Source of the DNA: Heterostelium multicystogenum
Lineage: Eukaryota; Evosea; Eumycetozoa; Acytosteliales; Acytosteliaceae
Length of the DNA stretch: 62,226 nt
Reading direction: 5' to 3'
Assembly: GCA_003667245.1 (NCBI GenBank)
Contig: RCNN01000149.1
Coordinates: 1-62,226, forward strand
The notes beneath the pieces were generated by a model. It made no database searches and was not told the origin of the DNA. It saw nothing but the letters and a program-made list of their open reading frames with translations. The translations under genes and the position numbers were made by a program. Positions 46,460 through 59,214 of this stretch are shown here, in pieces (the stretch's first letter is position 1; every line of letters starts with the position of its first letter).

Positions 46460-47952
46460 TTATACAACCAAATCGGCATATCTCTTGTCGTCTAAGACTG
46501 GTTGCAACAATGCCAATGGTGAGAGAGTTGAAGTGTCACCGGCTTCGATGATTGCCTTCAAGATGCTTGGACTGAATCCACTGACCAATCCTACACCTGC
46601 CATGCTTGCTTTACCGACTGGGGTGGTAGTATATTCACCATTTACGTTCCAGTAAATGATTTGTGGGGCTTCATAACCGGCCTTCTTGTATTGCTCAATC
46701 ATGACTTGGTGATTTGATTTGAACTTGGAGTCAGCTGAGTCAAATTGCATATCTGAGATGACGAAAAGCTTCTTTGGCATGGCACTTTGTGGCAAATTGG
46801 CCTCCTTGGCTTTTTCCAAGATGATTTTGAAGACGGTGTTGAAGTTAGTGCTACCACCCCATTCCATTCCCATGATATCCTTGACACGCTCATACAAGTT
46901 TTTACCCTTGATGGTATGGAAGGTTGGGTTCTCGTGGAAGGTGATTACCAAGTCCTTGAATGGTGCTTCGGTGAGCGAGGAAATCAAAAGTCCGAGGGCA
47001 ACTGAGACTTCCATTGGACGTCCACTCATACTTCCTGAGACGTCAGAGAGAACAATACAATCTTTGAGACTTCCGAGCTTGGCTGTTTCCTCGACCAAGA
47101 CCTTCCATTGACCCTCGAGGATTTCATCTACCTTGGATGCATTGAAGTAGGAGTTGACAATTTCGTGTGGGAATAATTGCTTGGCATTGACCTTGGTTTC
47201 ACCTTTGGCCAATGAAGCAGTGTACTTGGCGAACAACTCTGGAGCATGACGCTCGAAGGAAGACACGGTGTAACTTCATGCAACGTGATGGGACCTTGCT
47301 AAAGTCAATCTTTTCCCATTGTCCTTGTGACATGTAGCTTTCGGTAATCTTAATCTGCTTACGCAATGGAGCTAAGAAACGCTTTCTATACTCGGCTTTA
47401 GCAGTTTGACGATTTACAGACAACAATGTGGCCAATTTCTTGGCAGACTTTGAGGCTTTGTCCTCTGAGTGTTTCTCGGTTGGAGCCCACTTTGGCAGCT
47501 AGTGTAACAGTGGCCTTTGGATTGGCTTCGAGATCGGCAGCATCACGCTTCAACTGGTTGGCGAACATCTCCAAGGCCTTTGGTTCCAAAGCAGTTCCGA
47601 TCAATTTGCTTACATCCTTCCATGAACCAAAGAATGGGATTTGTGAGAAGTTCTTTTCGATGGTTGATTGGTGGTGCTCCTGGAGCCAGAGGATTGATTG
47701 ATGGAAGATTTCACGCTCACCCTTACCACCACGGCAATCACGATTGTAGAAGATAATCTTGACAGTGTCAATTGGAGATTGCTCCCAGGAGGCCTTTAAG
47801 AGCTTGTGAAGGTTTTCTGTGGAAATACCACGGGCGGTTAAATAGAAGAGATCAACACGAGCATCACCAGTTGAATTGTAGGCGGCAGAACCCTTGGCAT
47901 TTGGGACCTTAACGGTCTTCTTGTGCTTATATTTCTTAGTAACAGTTGACAT
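46460..47952 (-). CDS. DUF2828-family protein with von Willebrand A domain (TROVE-like architecture)
   Basis: From MSTVTKKYKHKKTVKVPN, the N-terminal half holds DARVDLFYLTARGISTENL, LKASWEQSPIDTVKIIFYN, DCRGGKGEREIFHQSILWL and FGSWKDVSKLIGTALEP, the conserved DUF2828 blocks. The C-terminal half is a vWA domain with the metal-binding MIDAS motif DVSGSMSGRP, then MEWGGSTNFNTVFK and LFVISDMQFDSAD. The family occurs in amoebae, plants, fungi and giant viruses; its function is not established, although the layout resembles Ro60/TROVE RNA-binding proteins. Two frameshifts (about 47270 and 47480) split it. Codons favour C/G third positions strongly, unlike the receptor genes on both sides, which suggests high expression. 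It is transcribed against the array and its 3' end is 112 bp from receptor 2. Confidence 0.85.
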
Positions 47953-48908
47953 CTTTGATTGATTATATAATATTGTTGTTGAAAACTAAATTAAATTTGT
48001 CCACTTACTGATAAAAAAATACAAATAATAATAATAATAATAGAGATTTAGATTTACAAATAAAATCAACAAAAATTGAGTCAAATGATAGATGAAAAAA
48101 AAGATCGATGCCTTATTAATATTCAATTGTATTCCAAAAATTTCCAAAAATATTATTGTTTTGGTTCACAAAAACAAACCCCCCCATCTCTGTTTTCTTT
48201 CTTTTTTTTGAATCTTGTTATTTTTGCAAGAATACAAACAAAAAACATAAAAAAAAAAAAACAAACTCATGACATGAGTTATGATCGATTTATTGAACTT
48301 CCAAATCATTCGCTTTTGATGGTAACCGCGGTTGAATTTATCTGATAAACGTCATAATTGGTATAATGATTAACAGATACTTTAAAATATCAATGAGTAA
48401 AAAGTTAATATATGATGTCTGTTGATTTCATTTTTCTCAACCCCAAACTCGTTATTAAATGGTACAAATATTAATGTTATTCATCAGATATGTTTTAATC
48501 ATAATTCAATTAGCGACTCAATGTTGATGTACCATATACAAATGATTATTATTTTGTTACTGTTTAATATTGATGAGGTGTAGATTTGATATTTTGAAGT
48601 ATCTCAATTATTTTTATAGAATTTATTTAATAAATAAATAAAAATCAATAATTATAGTAAAAATAAAATTTGCCCTAAAATATGTCAGTGGTCACTGACT
48701 TTATTTCTGATTTTTTACTGATTAGTAGTGATGACCTATTCGTTTCGAGGACATGTCTGGTTTTTGAATAATTTTTTTGGTGTTTTTTTGGTATTTCCAA
48801 TTTTAAAAACCCGGGTTATAAATACAAACCGTTGAACTTTTCATTTTCGTAAATCCCAAATCAGTTTGATATCATATTGCTCTGAATATTATTAATATAT
48901 ATTTTAAA
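47953..48908. promoter_or_regulatory. Divergent region between the DUF2828 gene and receptor 3
   Basis: A/T-rich, with TAA and A/T runs. A palindrome ACCCGGGT near 48810 sits about 95 bases before the receptor 3 start and is the only GC-rich motif in the region. A 24-codon open piece near 48275-48345 (MSYDRFIELPNHSLLMV) could be a relic or chance. Nothing else is recognised. Confidence 0.35.
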
Positions 48909-51900
48909 ATGAAATCAATGAGAATTACATTGATTTTTTGTTCTATATATTTCTATTTATTAATTAGTGATTGTTTCTATTTGGTAGAAGCTCAAAATCA
49001 GTACGCTAAATACAACTCTGCCAATAAACACTACTATCTCTATCTAAATTCAACGACTTATAGTTATAATCAGGCTATAAATCTAAAAAATACGGATTTT
49101 ACTGTCAATAATGTTCCATCCAATAATAAATTGTTGGTATCTCCTTTATTTCAAGTATCTTGAAATTTCAAATATATCTCACATTTCCTAATTACAAGAT
49201 TCAAATTTTTAGTTATTTATTGACTTTAAACGACTATGCTGAATATGAGTTTGTTATGAACATGGTTAAGGAACAAACAACAAATATGGAAGTTTGGTTA
49301 GGTGCTTATCCATTGGATCCTGACTTTAATAGCTGGGCTTGGAGAAATGGTACAGCCAGAGACCAAGCATTCTATACAACCTACCCAGAGAGATGCTTCC
49401 AGTTTTGTGGTGATTTTGCTGGAAACCTCAATACCTCACAACCACACCTTTGGTTCAAATCATTTGGAAATGATAAGAATTTCTACTCTGCTGATGCTTT
49501 TGCAACGAAATTCGTTATCCTTGAATTTGATTCAAATATAGATGAACCTATACTCATGTTTAACGAACCAACAGCATCATCCATTGATATTGTTTTCGAA
49601 AATGAGGCTCCCAACGATATCCAAGTGAATATTGGTACTTTCAATTGTAATTCTACAACAAACAAAGGCAAAGTAGTAACTTGTGTGCTTCCACCATCTC
49701 TTCCAAGAGATTACCAGTCATATGATGTTTATATCAAATCGTTATCTGGTACCAATATAAATTCTAGTTATCAATTTAATGTCCCCTGGATCTATTCAGT
49801 AGTCAAGACAGATTCCACCAGATTCAATTTTTATGGTGTCAATCTTCAATATGTATCTTCAAATCCTGAATCAAATCCCCTTTTTGTTTCAAATGTTCCC
49901 ACTAAACCAACCCTGGGAGCTACTAATTATGGAATTAGTGTATGGTCATCAAATGTGCTAGGAAGTATTAATTCTATTTCCAATCTCCAAATTATCACTA
50001 CTACCAACCCCATCTATGTCAAAATTAACAGACCTGCGATTTACGAAAATACAACAAAGAAATTTTATAGTTGTTTCCCAAATGTAAGAGATTATAAATT
50101 GGCAACCAAGATAATTACATCAAATTCTCTGATGTATGATAATGGACTACCGGCATTGGAGTTAGTTTCAAACACACTCACAGAATTTTTCACTGGTCAA
50201 TTTTTTAATGGAATTGTTACAAACTATTGGACAAAAGTAACAACCAATTCCACTGGTGTATTCTGGAACCAACAATATATTCAAGGTCAAACAGTTTTGG
50301 GAACTTCTGAAGGTCCTTATTACTATTTCCAATCTAATACGAAATCTATTGTTGGAATGTCAGTGATCCAAGCCCAAGCATTTAATCCAACTAATAACAT
50401 GGCAGTTATTCTTGCTTATGGATATCTTGATACTGTAATTGGACAAGATACATTCACTGTAAATGCTACATATGGTGATTCTATATCTGTTCCAATGATA
50501 TCAAATTTCATTACACCAGATGTCAATATTATTTCAACCATGGGTTTATTAGCTAATATGGATTACAATAGCAAGTCAATTTCCATTAAATATCCAGGAA
50601 AGCTTTTAGGTTCTTTGCAGCCAAATAAAGTTCAAATTTCATTATTAAGCAATTTTACTACTACAAGAAGTTTCACGATTAAAGTTAACTATTATGGTAA
50701 GTAAATTCAATATGATACAATATAAACACTACTAATTCATTGAACTATAGCTCCAACTATTTCTTCATTTACCTATGATACCAAAAATCCTAGAATTATA
50801 TCTATTTCAGGTACAAGTTTTGGTTCTAATATTCAAAATCGTAATATGAGTTCTGTTTTACTATCATCAGAAAATGACCTAGCAGTATTTTTAATCAATG
50901 ACTATCCCAATAGAACCTATCATTTTGGAATTTCCAATGGAGAGCTAATTTCAAATTCTATTGTTGTTACCACTCCTATTTATTCATGGATTGGTTCAGT
51001 ATCAAGGTATACTGTTCCCTTGGAGGCAAGCAAAGTTAACCTCACTGGAGTATTTCTTGGAAACTCACCAAACTTCTATTTATCAAACTCCAATTTTAAT
51101 CAATTCACCAGTGTTGAGTCCAAAAGGATCAATGATACTCTTTATGAAATTTCTTTACCATTAAGCTTGACTGAAAAACAGATCACATTTATGGTAAATA
51201 ATACAGTAGAACCAAGGAATGATAATCTTGTTTTAAGAGTGTTTTTATAAGGGTAAATTATATTTACTAGTATACCTCATATCATTTATTAATCCAATAT
51301 AAATTATAGGTATCTTCACTGCAAGAGTCGAGCAAACAGGTCGATCAATCAGTATTATTGATTTATATTTGCCATTATATAATGGTAATTTCAAATTTTT
51401 GGTTGGAAAAAGTAAATTTGATGTAAGCTGCGCAACATCTGTTCTCTCCAGTATTTGTAATGTAGAGTTGACACCAGAGGCCTCTAATGGATTATTTACA
51501 ATTCAAACCACAAACAACCTTACAATCTTCAATACAACTAAATTATGGAGTATGATACTAAATATTCAACGTTGGTTTGTTTAATTGCCCATCTACTGAC
51601 TATCCCAATTTTAGATCCCTATATAGTTTCGCTAAATGTAACTTCAAATATAGAAGTAAATACCTCGGTGGGGTTGGTCACTCAATTTATTGATTCTCCC
51701 TCAGATTACAATATCTTATTTGAAGATAGAACTTCGCCAGGTTACAAGTATATTTCTGATTTTTCTATTTATCAATTCCCAGAATGGGTTGGATTACATA
51801 ACATTACGATAAAGAATAGAGTTACAAATCAGATTTCCAACGAAGTAACTATAGCATATACTGCCCCCAAAGTTTATTCAGCCATCGTCAACAAAGATAC

Positions 51901-53651
51901 ACCCAGTCAGCTACAAATAGCTGGAGAGTATCTTGGATTTAGTAACAAAAGAGTTTATCCATTTATTCCACTTGCTATACCAGCTTTAACTGGATTATCA
52001 GCTGAACCAATTTCACCAACAAATTACGATGACAACTTGTTCAAGTCCTTTTCATTGTCTTTGCCTGATGATGCTGTATCAGGAACAATCAACATAAAAG
52101 TTGCAGAGTTATCAACCCCATTCATAGTCCGTTTGGTTCCAGTCGTTAGTAGCATTTCAAGTCCACCTGTTACAGGAGGTGAAGTTATCATTACTGGAAA
52201 GTATATCACACCTATCTCAAGATCTAATGAAATAGTATTACAAGTATATATTGAAAATGAATTATACAATGTCGAGCAGTTGACACCATACAAGATAAAA
52301 GTTATTGGAGTCCCACCAGGTGCTGGTAAAAAAGCAACTAAGAATCAATAACTTCAAAGACAGTTTCCCATTCAACTTTAATTATCAGCCACCTTTAATA
52401 TTGTCCTCTACTTCAACCTATTACCTTACTCCAGGAACGGTGACTATATTTGGAACTAATTTTGCCAATACTGGTCTCCTTGTATCCATTGGTAGCAAAT
52501 CATGTGATAATCCAACCGTAATTGACCCATCTGTAGGTTCCAAAATTGTCTGTCAATTTTCATCCGATGTCCCATCGACAACAACTTTAATGATAAATGT
52601 TACTGTAGATGGTCAAATCAATCTAGCAGAGAAGTTCATCTACTACCCCAATATGTCTGCTTGCGTTGGTTGCAATGCTACCAATGGTGAATGTATTAAT
52701 GGTTATTGCAGATGCTATCAAGGATACACAGGTGTCAATTGTAATTCTGTTGTAGTTCCAGACATATTAACTCCAGTAATTGGTTTGCCACAACCCAAAG
52801 ATGATACATCTGTTGTCATTGGATCCGATATTAAGAATGTACTTTTCAATGTATCAATTGGAACCATTACAGAGAGAAATCCATTAGGAGAGTCTATCAA
52901 ATCTTATAATTTCTCAACTTTTAAATGGAGTCATGATTCCGACAAAGAAAACAAATACGTATCAAAATACATTGGTACCAATCCAAATGATATGAGCTTA
53001 GTCATGGGCGTAGAAATAACCGTATTTCCCGAAGATAAAGAATACAACTTCCAAGGTGATATCTTCACAGTTCAAAGAAACTCTATGAAGTATGTTATCA
53101 CAGTGTCCAACTGGACATTCTCTGATAGTCTCAACACCTTGGAGATTACATTCATATCGAAAGCAAAAGAAACCTTGTCAAGATGTGGAGATGTTATTAA
53201 GCCTAAATTCGGAGATTCCTCAATGAACAGTATTCAGTCCCTTCGAACAATGGAAATCATTCAAGGTGACATTATTATGAGTGCATATTTCTCTGACAGA
53301 ATGGTAGTTGATGGTAGAGTTGTTCATAGCAAGGTTTCTTCACCATCGCAAGAAGATTTGGAGAACTCACTATATATCGTCACTGCAATGTCTATTCCTC
53401 ATTTCACAAAAGACGCTGTCCTCGATCCAAATTTCGGTGCACTAGTCATTTCAGCAGATACTCCTGAGGTCAGTTGTGGTGGACAATCAAAAGATAACCA
53501 ATGGAAGATTCCCGTTATTGTAGTGTGTAGCGTTGTTGGTGCAGCAGTCATTGGAGTAATAGCCACAGTTATAATCAAAAAGAAATTACGTATTCAAATG
53601 AGAGAAGTCTCATTAAAACTCAGAAGTTTTTCAAGATCAAATAAAAAATAA
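48909..53651 (+). CDS. Array receptor 3: lectin-like domain, IPT repeats, EGF, ComC-type domain, TM
   Basis: The best-preserved copy. Signal peptide MKSMRITLIFCSIYFYLLIS; lectin-like domain from YNSANKHYYLYLNSTT, phase-2 intron 49133-49212, YLLTLNDYAEYEFVMN, VWLGAYPLDPDFNSWAW, ERCFQFCGDFAGNLN and PHLWFK. One open stretch of 514 codons (49160-50704) covers the lectin domain and the first beta domains. An intron follows (50701-50748). IPT-like repeats include FTYDTKNPRIISISGTSFG, PVVSSISSPPVTGGEVIIT and STYYLTPGTVTIFGTNFAN. EGF at about 52663-52745 (CVGCNATNGECINGYC). The ComC-type domain has YNFQGDIFTVQRNSMKY and VSNWTFSDSLNTLEITF. TM helix WKIPVIVVCSVVGAAVIGVI and basic tail KKKLRIQMREVSLKLRSFSR. 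Expected on the cell surface as an adhesion or recognition receptor; ligand unknown. Confidence 0.85.
49295..49458 (+). repeat. 164-bp lectin cassette, copy 1 of 3
   Basis: Encodes WLGAYPLDPDFNSWAW through PHLWF in receptor 3. Compared by eye it differs from the copy at 54361-54524 at four positions and from the copy at 59557-59720 at three, nearly all silent, while the sequence on both sides is far more diverged. Confidence 0.9.
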
Positions 53652-54001
53652 TTCAACCCATTGATTTATTTAAATATATCATTTTCAAGGAAACTAGTTA
53701 TTAGTTAGTAATTGTTAGTCACAATCATTGTTAATAATCTCCTTCACTATTTTCGGAGGTGTTAATTCTTATGAATTTAAATTCAGAAATAATTTGAAAC
53801 CTAGAAGAAAAGTGTTTGTAAATAGAGGATCATAATTATTTCCAAAATTTTTTGTGCTAGTTTATCAATAAGGGCAAGTCGGGATTAGGTGTCTAGTTTT
53901 TTTTAATTTAAACCGCCCAAAGTCTTTTTTTAAGTTTTAGAATTTTGATCAACAGTTATTTTTAGTGATCATACAAATTATAATCAATTATTCTTATAAA
54001 A
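53652..54001. promoter_or_regulatory. Spacer and promoter of receptor 4
   Basis: 350 bp of A/T-rich DNA. TGATCA occurs at 53946-53951 and 53966-53971, 20 bases apart and 31-56 bases before the start codon, in the context TTTGATCAA..AGTGATCA that recurs before receptor 5. A GGGCAAGTCGGGATTAGG patch near 53872-53890 is the only GC-richer part. Confidence 0.45.
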
Positions 54002-57000
54002 ATGACAAAAATAACATTAATTATATGTATGCTTTTTATTTGTTTGAAATGTTTTTGTCTTAGTTCATATTCAGGAAACGAAAATGCCATTTACAATGAA
54101 GCTAATGGGCACTACTATCAATATCTTGATTATATAAGCTACACCTACGATGAAGCTACTAACCTAAAGCAAGGCGATTTCACAAATAATATGACATTAA
54201 CCCATTTCAAATTGTTAGTATCAAATGAATCCAATGTTTGTCGAGTTTGTTAATTAACTTGGTCTCTACTATATATTTTAGCTATTTATTAACTATAAAT
54301 GATTATCAAGAATATAATTTTGTTAAATCTATGATGAGCACATCATCAAACCTAGATTATTGGTTAGGTGCTTATCCATTGGATCCCGATTTTAATAGCT
54401 GGGCCTGGAGAAATGGTACAGCCAGAGACCAAGCATTCTATACAACCTACCCAGAGAGATGCTTCCAGTTTTGTGGTGATTTTGCAGGAAACCTCAATAC
54501 CTCACAACCACACCTTTGGTTCAAGCCATATGGAAATGATATGAATTTCTACTCTGCTGATGCTTTTGCAAAGAAATACATAATCATCGAAATGGAGCCT
54601 TCTGATGATAGTTTAATCATAGAGAATGCAGACTCAACTTCTAGATACATCAATGTCATAAATAATGGGAAATCCATTACATCAATGAGTATCAACGGAA
54701 TTCAATGTATTTTAGTTACCCAAACTGATTATTCACAATGCTTTTTGCCAACGTCCTTTGTTCCTTCTCTAAAAGTATATACTGTAGTCATGGTAACAAC
54801 TACAGGTACATATACAACAACTTTTCAATTCAATATACCATGGATATTTTCAGTTGAACAAATATCAAATGAGATCAATTTCTATGGTGTTAATTTAGAT
54901 CTACTTTCTATATCAAATTTAAGTAATGCCGATACCAATCCACTTTATGTTTCTGGGACCAATGTTCAACCATCAATTTCAAAGACCACGACCGGAATGA
55001 CTTTTTGGAAAGCCTCAATCGTCGGATTTACTAGAGCTGTTGACTTGAAGTTCATAATTAATCAGAATACCCCAACTTACTTTAGAGTGAATAGAGCAGC
55101 AGTATACGAAAGCTCCACAAAGAAATTCTACAGTTATTTTCCAAATGTCGTAAACTATCTTATAGCATCCAAAATAGTAAATTCATCTTCTTTAATGTAT
55201 GATAGTGCTCTCCCTGCTTTGGAAACAGTTTCACCAAATCTAGGGTCATTTTTAAATAATCAGTTCTTTATGGGAGCTACTGCTCCAAACTATTGGACAA
55301 ATGTAACCATAAACTCAACTAGAGTATTTTGGAATCAACAATTATTACAAAACCCAACTTTGTTAGGAACTACTCAAGGTCCATATTACTATTTTGACTC
55401 GGCATCAAAGTCTATTTATGGAATGTCACTAAATGAAGCTCAAGCTTTCAGTCCTTCTAATCCCATGGGAGTTCTTCTTGTCTATGGGTATTTGGATACA
55501 GTTATGTCAGCACCCAACACCTATTTTACCGACATCGGTTTAGGAGTAAATTTAACAATACCAATGATATCAAATTTCTTTTCACCAGAAATGACTATTT
55601 CTGTAAATATGACATTAGCCTCACCAGCAACTGTAGACTATGCTACCAAATCTTTTGTGATGAATCTTCCAAAAGGTATAAGTACAACAAAATATATACA
55701 AGTTACATTGTCCAGCAACTACACTATCACAAGAAACTTTATATTCAAAGTTAGACCATTGGTATGTACAATATGCTTTAGAAAGGGACTGTATGTAGAA
55801 GAATCACTAATATAAGATTTATCTAGCACCAAAAATCACATTGGTCGAAATAGGGGGAGATAAGTTGTCTATTACTGGTACTAGTTTTAGTGGAACAACA
55901 AATATAGTTGGGATTAACAGTGTTGTGGTTTCAGCTGTTTATCCAAAGATTATTCTATTGATCCAAGATAAACCTGAAGTTTCATATCCATTGCAAATTA
56001 AATGTGGAGAAGTCATTTCAGACGTGTACTACTTTACTACTCCCCAGTATTCATGGATTTCAAACATCTCCAAAACAGTACTACCTTTGACATCTTCCAA
56101 AGTAACTCTCACAGGCTATGGATTTGGTAACTCACCTCAGTTCTATATTGGTAACAATGTTTATGTGTTACAATCAATATCATCATTAAGAATTAATGAA
56201 AACCAATATGAAGTTGATATCCCTGAAAGTCAAGCCCCAAGATCTTTGTATTTCTACCTTAATAATACAGGAATGATGGTAATAGATAATCGTCTTAGTT
56301 CAATTGAGGTCAAAGGTATTTAGTCTAAAATTAATATTTACCGATCCTTTCCATTAACAAGATTTTATTTTTTTTATACAGATCTTTCCATCACCAGTAT
56401 TTCTAATGATGGTATGAGTCTCACAGTGGTTGGATCATCTTTTGATTTGTATGGTCCAAACTTCAAATTTATTGTTGGTAATGGTTCCTACGATGTAAGC
56501 TGCACCGAAGTGAATCGTTGTATTTCGATCATGCCTCTAAATTCAACAAATGGAAATTTTATTATTATATCCTATCCTTTAAATACTGTGCTTTACAATA
56601 TAACAATGAAATGGAGTAAGTATACCGTGTGAACTTACGTTCAATGTGAATCAATGATCTGAGTTACTCATCAACTTATTTCTAGGGCCTGTAATTTCTT
56701 ATATTAATGGTACCATTGCAACTACTAGTAACTCTATATTCTTTAATATGAATTTCGTAGATGAAAAAGAAACAACATATGTTCTTTTTGATGGCAAATA
56801 CGATGTTTATACTAATTCTAGAACCTTTAATAGCTATATTATTTTCCAATTCCATGAATGGGTTGGAGTACATAATTTGACCCTAAAAGTTGCGAATACC
56901 AACGCTGTCTCTAATGCAATTCCAATAACTTTTCACTCTCCAATTGTATCCAATGTAACCGTAAACCCAAATAACCCCGATATACTCTTTATCAATGGTT

Positions 57001-58716
57001 CATATCTTGGATTTAGTGATACTAGCACTTATTCAGCACTCCCAGTGGTTGTCCCGTCAATTTCCAAACTGTCAGCATTTTCCATAACACCAACCAGCTA
57101 CGATTCAAATCTGTTTAGATATTTCCAAATAAGTTTGCCAAGCGATGCACATTCTGGAACGTTTGAGATCACAGTTGATCAACTAACTACAACAGCCATT
57201 GCTTATTTGGTCCCAGTTGTAAGCTCGGTTTCACGAATCCAAGTGGCAGGTGGAAAGTTTACAATCACCGGAAAGTATCTCATACCAACTACTCCTTCAC
57301 AAGAAACAGTTTTTACAAGTAAAAGTGAATAATCAATTGTGTACTTTATCATTGGTTCAAAGAAGTGATCCAACCATTGTGGAAGTTAGTGGAGCACCGC
57401 TTGGCTTCGGAAGCGCCTTGATGCAAATATCTAATTTTAAAGATACCTACGATTTTACTGTATATTACCAGCCACCAACTATTCAATCTGTATCCTCAAC
57501 ATATTATCTTTCACCAGATAAAGTTACCATTTTTGGTACCAATTTTGCTAGCACTGGTCTGTTTGTAACAATTGGTAATAAGACATGCAGTAACCCAATA
57601 GTTCTTGACCCAACTTTTGGTACCAAAATCGAATGTCTGTTCTCTTCTGATGTAGAGACAACTGGTAACCTATGGGTAAATGTTTCTGTTGCAGGAATGT
57701 CCTATTCGGCAGAAAAATTCATATACTTCCCTGGAAAGAAATCAGACTGTGTTGGCTGCAACAATGGTGAGTGTGTCAATGGTTTCTGTAAATGTTCTCC
57801 TGGATTCATTGGTATAAACATGCAATTCCATTGACAATACAAACAAATACAACCCAGCCATCGATGCTCCTCAGCCAAAAAACGATTCTGTTTGCAATTA
57901 TTCTTGGATCCAACACAAAAAATGTACAGTTTCAATATTTCAATTGGATCAATCACAGAGAAGAATGAAATAATGGGTGTTATCAAGTCATATGACTTTG
58001 CAAAATATCAAATGGACACAAGATATTGATGGTGACATATACAACTACCGAGGTACTTTCGATGCCGATTCCAAGTTGGTCATTAACGTCGAGACTATTG
58101 TATTAGCAACAAAACTGAATATAACTTCCAAGGTGATATCTTCCAAGTTCAGAACAATTCAATGAAATATGTTATAACAGTATCAAATTGGACATTTGCA
58201 GATAAGCTCAATACCCTGGAGATTACATTTATGTCTAAAAGCTAGTGAGAGTGTCTCTGTGTGTGGAGATGTTGTTAAACCAAAAATTGGTGAATCCACG
58301 ACCAATAGCCTTAAATCACTGAGAGCAATGGAAATAGTTTCAAGGTGAAATTATTTATGACTGCTTATTACTCAGATAGAATGTTAGTAGACGGAAAGAT
58401 AGTTTACAGTCGAGTATCAGAACCAGGCATTTCAGAAACATCTTCATCACTCGATGTTGTTACAGTCATGACAATTCCTTACTTTGACAGAGATGCTGTC
58501 ATTGATCCTAACTTTGGTGCTCTATTGCTAACAGATACCGAAGTCACTAGCTGTGGTGATTATAACAAAAATAATTGGAAGCTTCCAGTCATTGTTGTCT
58601 GTACTGTTGTAGGTGCCCTTTTAATTTCAGTTGCAGCATATTTAGTCATCAAGAAGAAATTCAGATATCAAATGAAAGGAATTTCATATAAACTCAGAAA
58701 CTTATCTAGAAAGTAA
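54002..58716 (+). CDS. Array receptor 4: lectin-like domain, IPT repeats, EGF, ComC-type domain, TM
   Basis: Signal peptide MTKITLIICMLFICLKCFC; lectin-like domain YNEANGHYYQYLDYISYTY, phase-2 intron 54214-54281, YLLTINDYQEYNFVKSM, YWLGAYPLDPDFNSWAW and ERCFQFCGDFAGNLN. A long clean ORF runs to 55815. IPT-like repeats follow (LVEIGGDKLSITGTSF; PVVSSVSRIQVAGGKFTIT; STYYLSPDKVTIFGTNFAS). The EGF module begins CVGCNNGECVNGFCKC (about 57750-57820) and is cut after its fifth cysteine by one extra base. From 57820 to 58345 at least six one-base insertions occur within about 500 bp (for example 57892-57894), in runs of A or T. The ComC-type domain still reads YNFQGDIFQVQNNSMKY in pieces. TM helix WKLPVIVVCTVVGALLISV and tail KKKFRYQMKGISYKLRNLS. 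Close relative of receptor 3. Confidence 0.8.
54361..54524 (+). repeat. 164-bp lectin cassette, copy 2 of 3
   Basis: Near-identical to the cassette in receptor 3 (four differences, all silent) and in receptor 5 (five differences, one of them Asp to Asn). The similarity to receptor 5 extends a few bases past the 3' edge (AAGCCATA). Confidence 0.9.
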
Positions 58717-59214
58717 ATAAGTAAAACATATCAATACTATTTTTTTATAAATAAGGATCTTGCTCGTTGTTAACAAGCCCAGATGTTTTTCCCACCTCCA
58801 TGTAGTTTCAAACATCTGGTTTGTAAGGTGGGGAGCTTGTAAAAAATAAAACCATTTAAAATTAATTTTTTACGATCTACTTATGCATCACATTCGATAT
58901 AAATACCACTGTTCCTTTCTTTTGAATAAATTTCATCGAACTAAAAAAAAAAAAAAGCACAAAATTGTTCAAAATTTGATCAAAAAGTCTAATCGACAGT
59001 GATCAAAAAATAGTTAACTTTGGTTTCGATATTTTTAGGAATAGGTATTTGGTGTTTTTTCTCAAGTACCCATTGGGAGATCAACTTTAAAACGGGTTTA
59101 TTTTACCAAACCATTATTCACACCGCTATTTTATTGGATTAATTTTTTATCTTTTAAGTATATAAATATATAAAGAGAAGATAGATAGAATAGATATATA
59201 TATATATATAGAAA
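58717..59214. promoter_or_regulatory. Spacer and promoter of receptor 5
   Basis: Holds the nested inverted repeats at 58773-58840, an A run near 58942, and TGATCA at 58977-58982 and 59000-59005 (23 bases apart) in a context like that before receptor 4. A TA run at 59195-59210 ends just before the ATG. No coding frame is seen. Confidence 0.45.
58773..58840. other. Nested inverted repeats in pseudoknot order
   Basis: Three perfect complementary pairs: ACAAGC (58773-58778) with GCTTGT (58835-58840); CCAGATGTTT (58779-58788) with AAACATCTGG (58810-58819); CCCACCT (58791-58797) with AGGTGGG (58826-58832). The 10-bp and 7-bp pairs interleave as in an H-type pseudoknot (linkers of 2, 12 and 6 bases) and the 6-bp pair encloses them. 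It lies 56 bases after the receptor 4 stop codon and is GC-richer than its surroundings. It could be a 3'-UTR structure, a small ncRNA, or a DNA-level repeat. Confidence 0.6.

Noticed and set aside
58773..58840. Class I small RNA of Dictyostelium type
   Set aside because: The conserved 11-base motif expected after the 5' stem is not present, so this class name is not supported.
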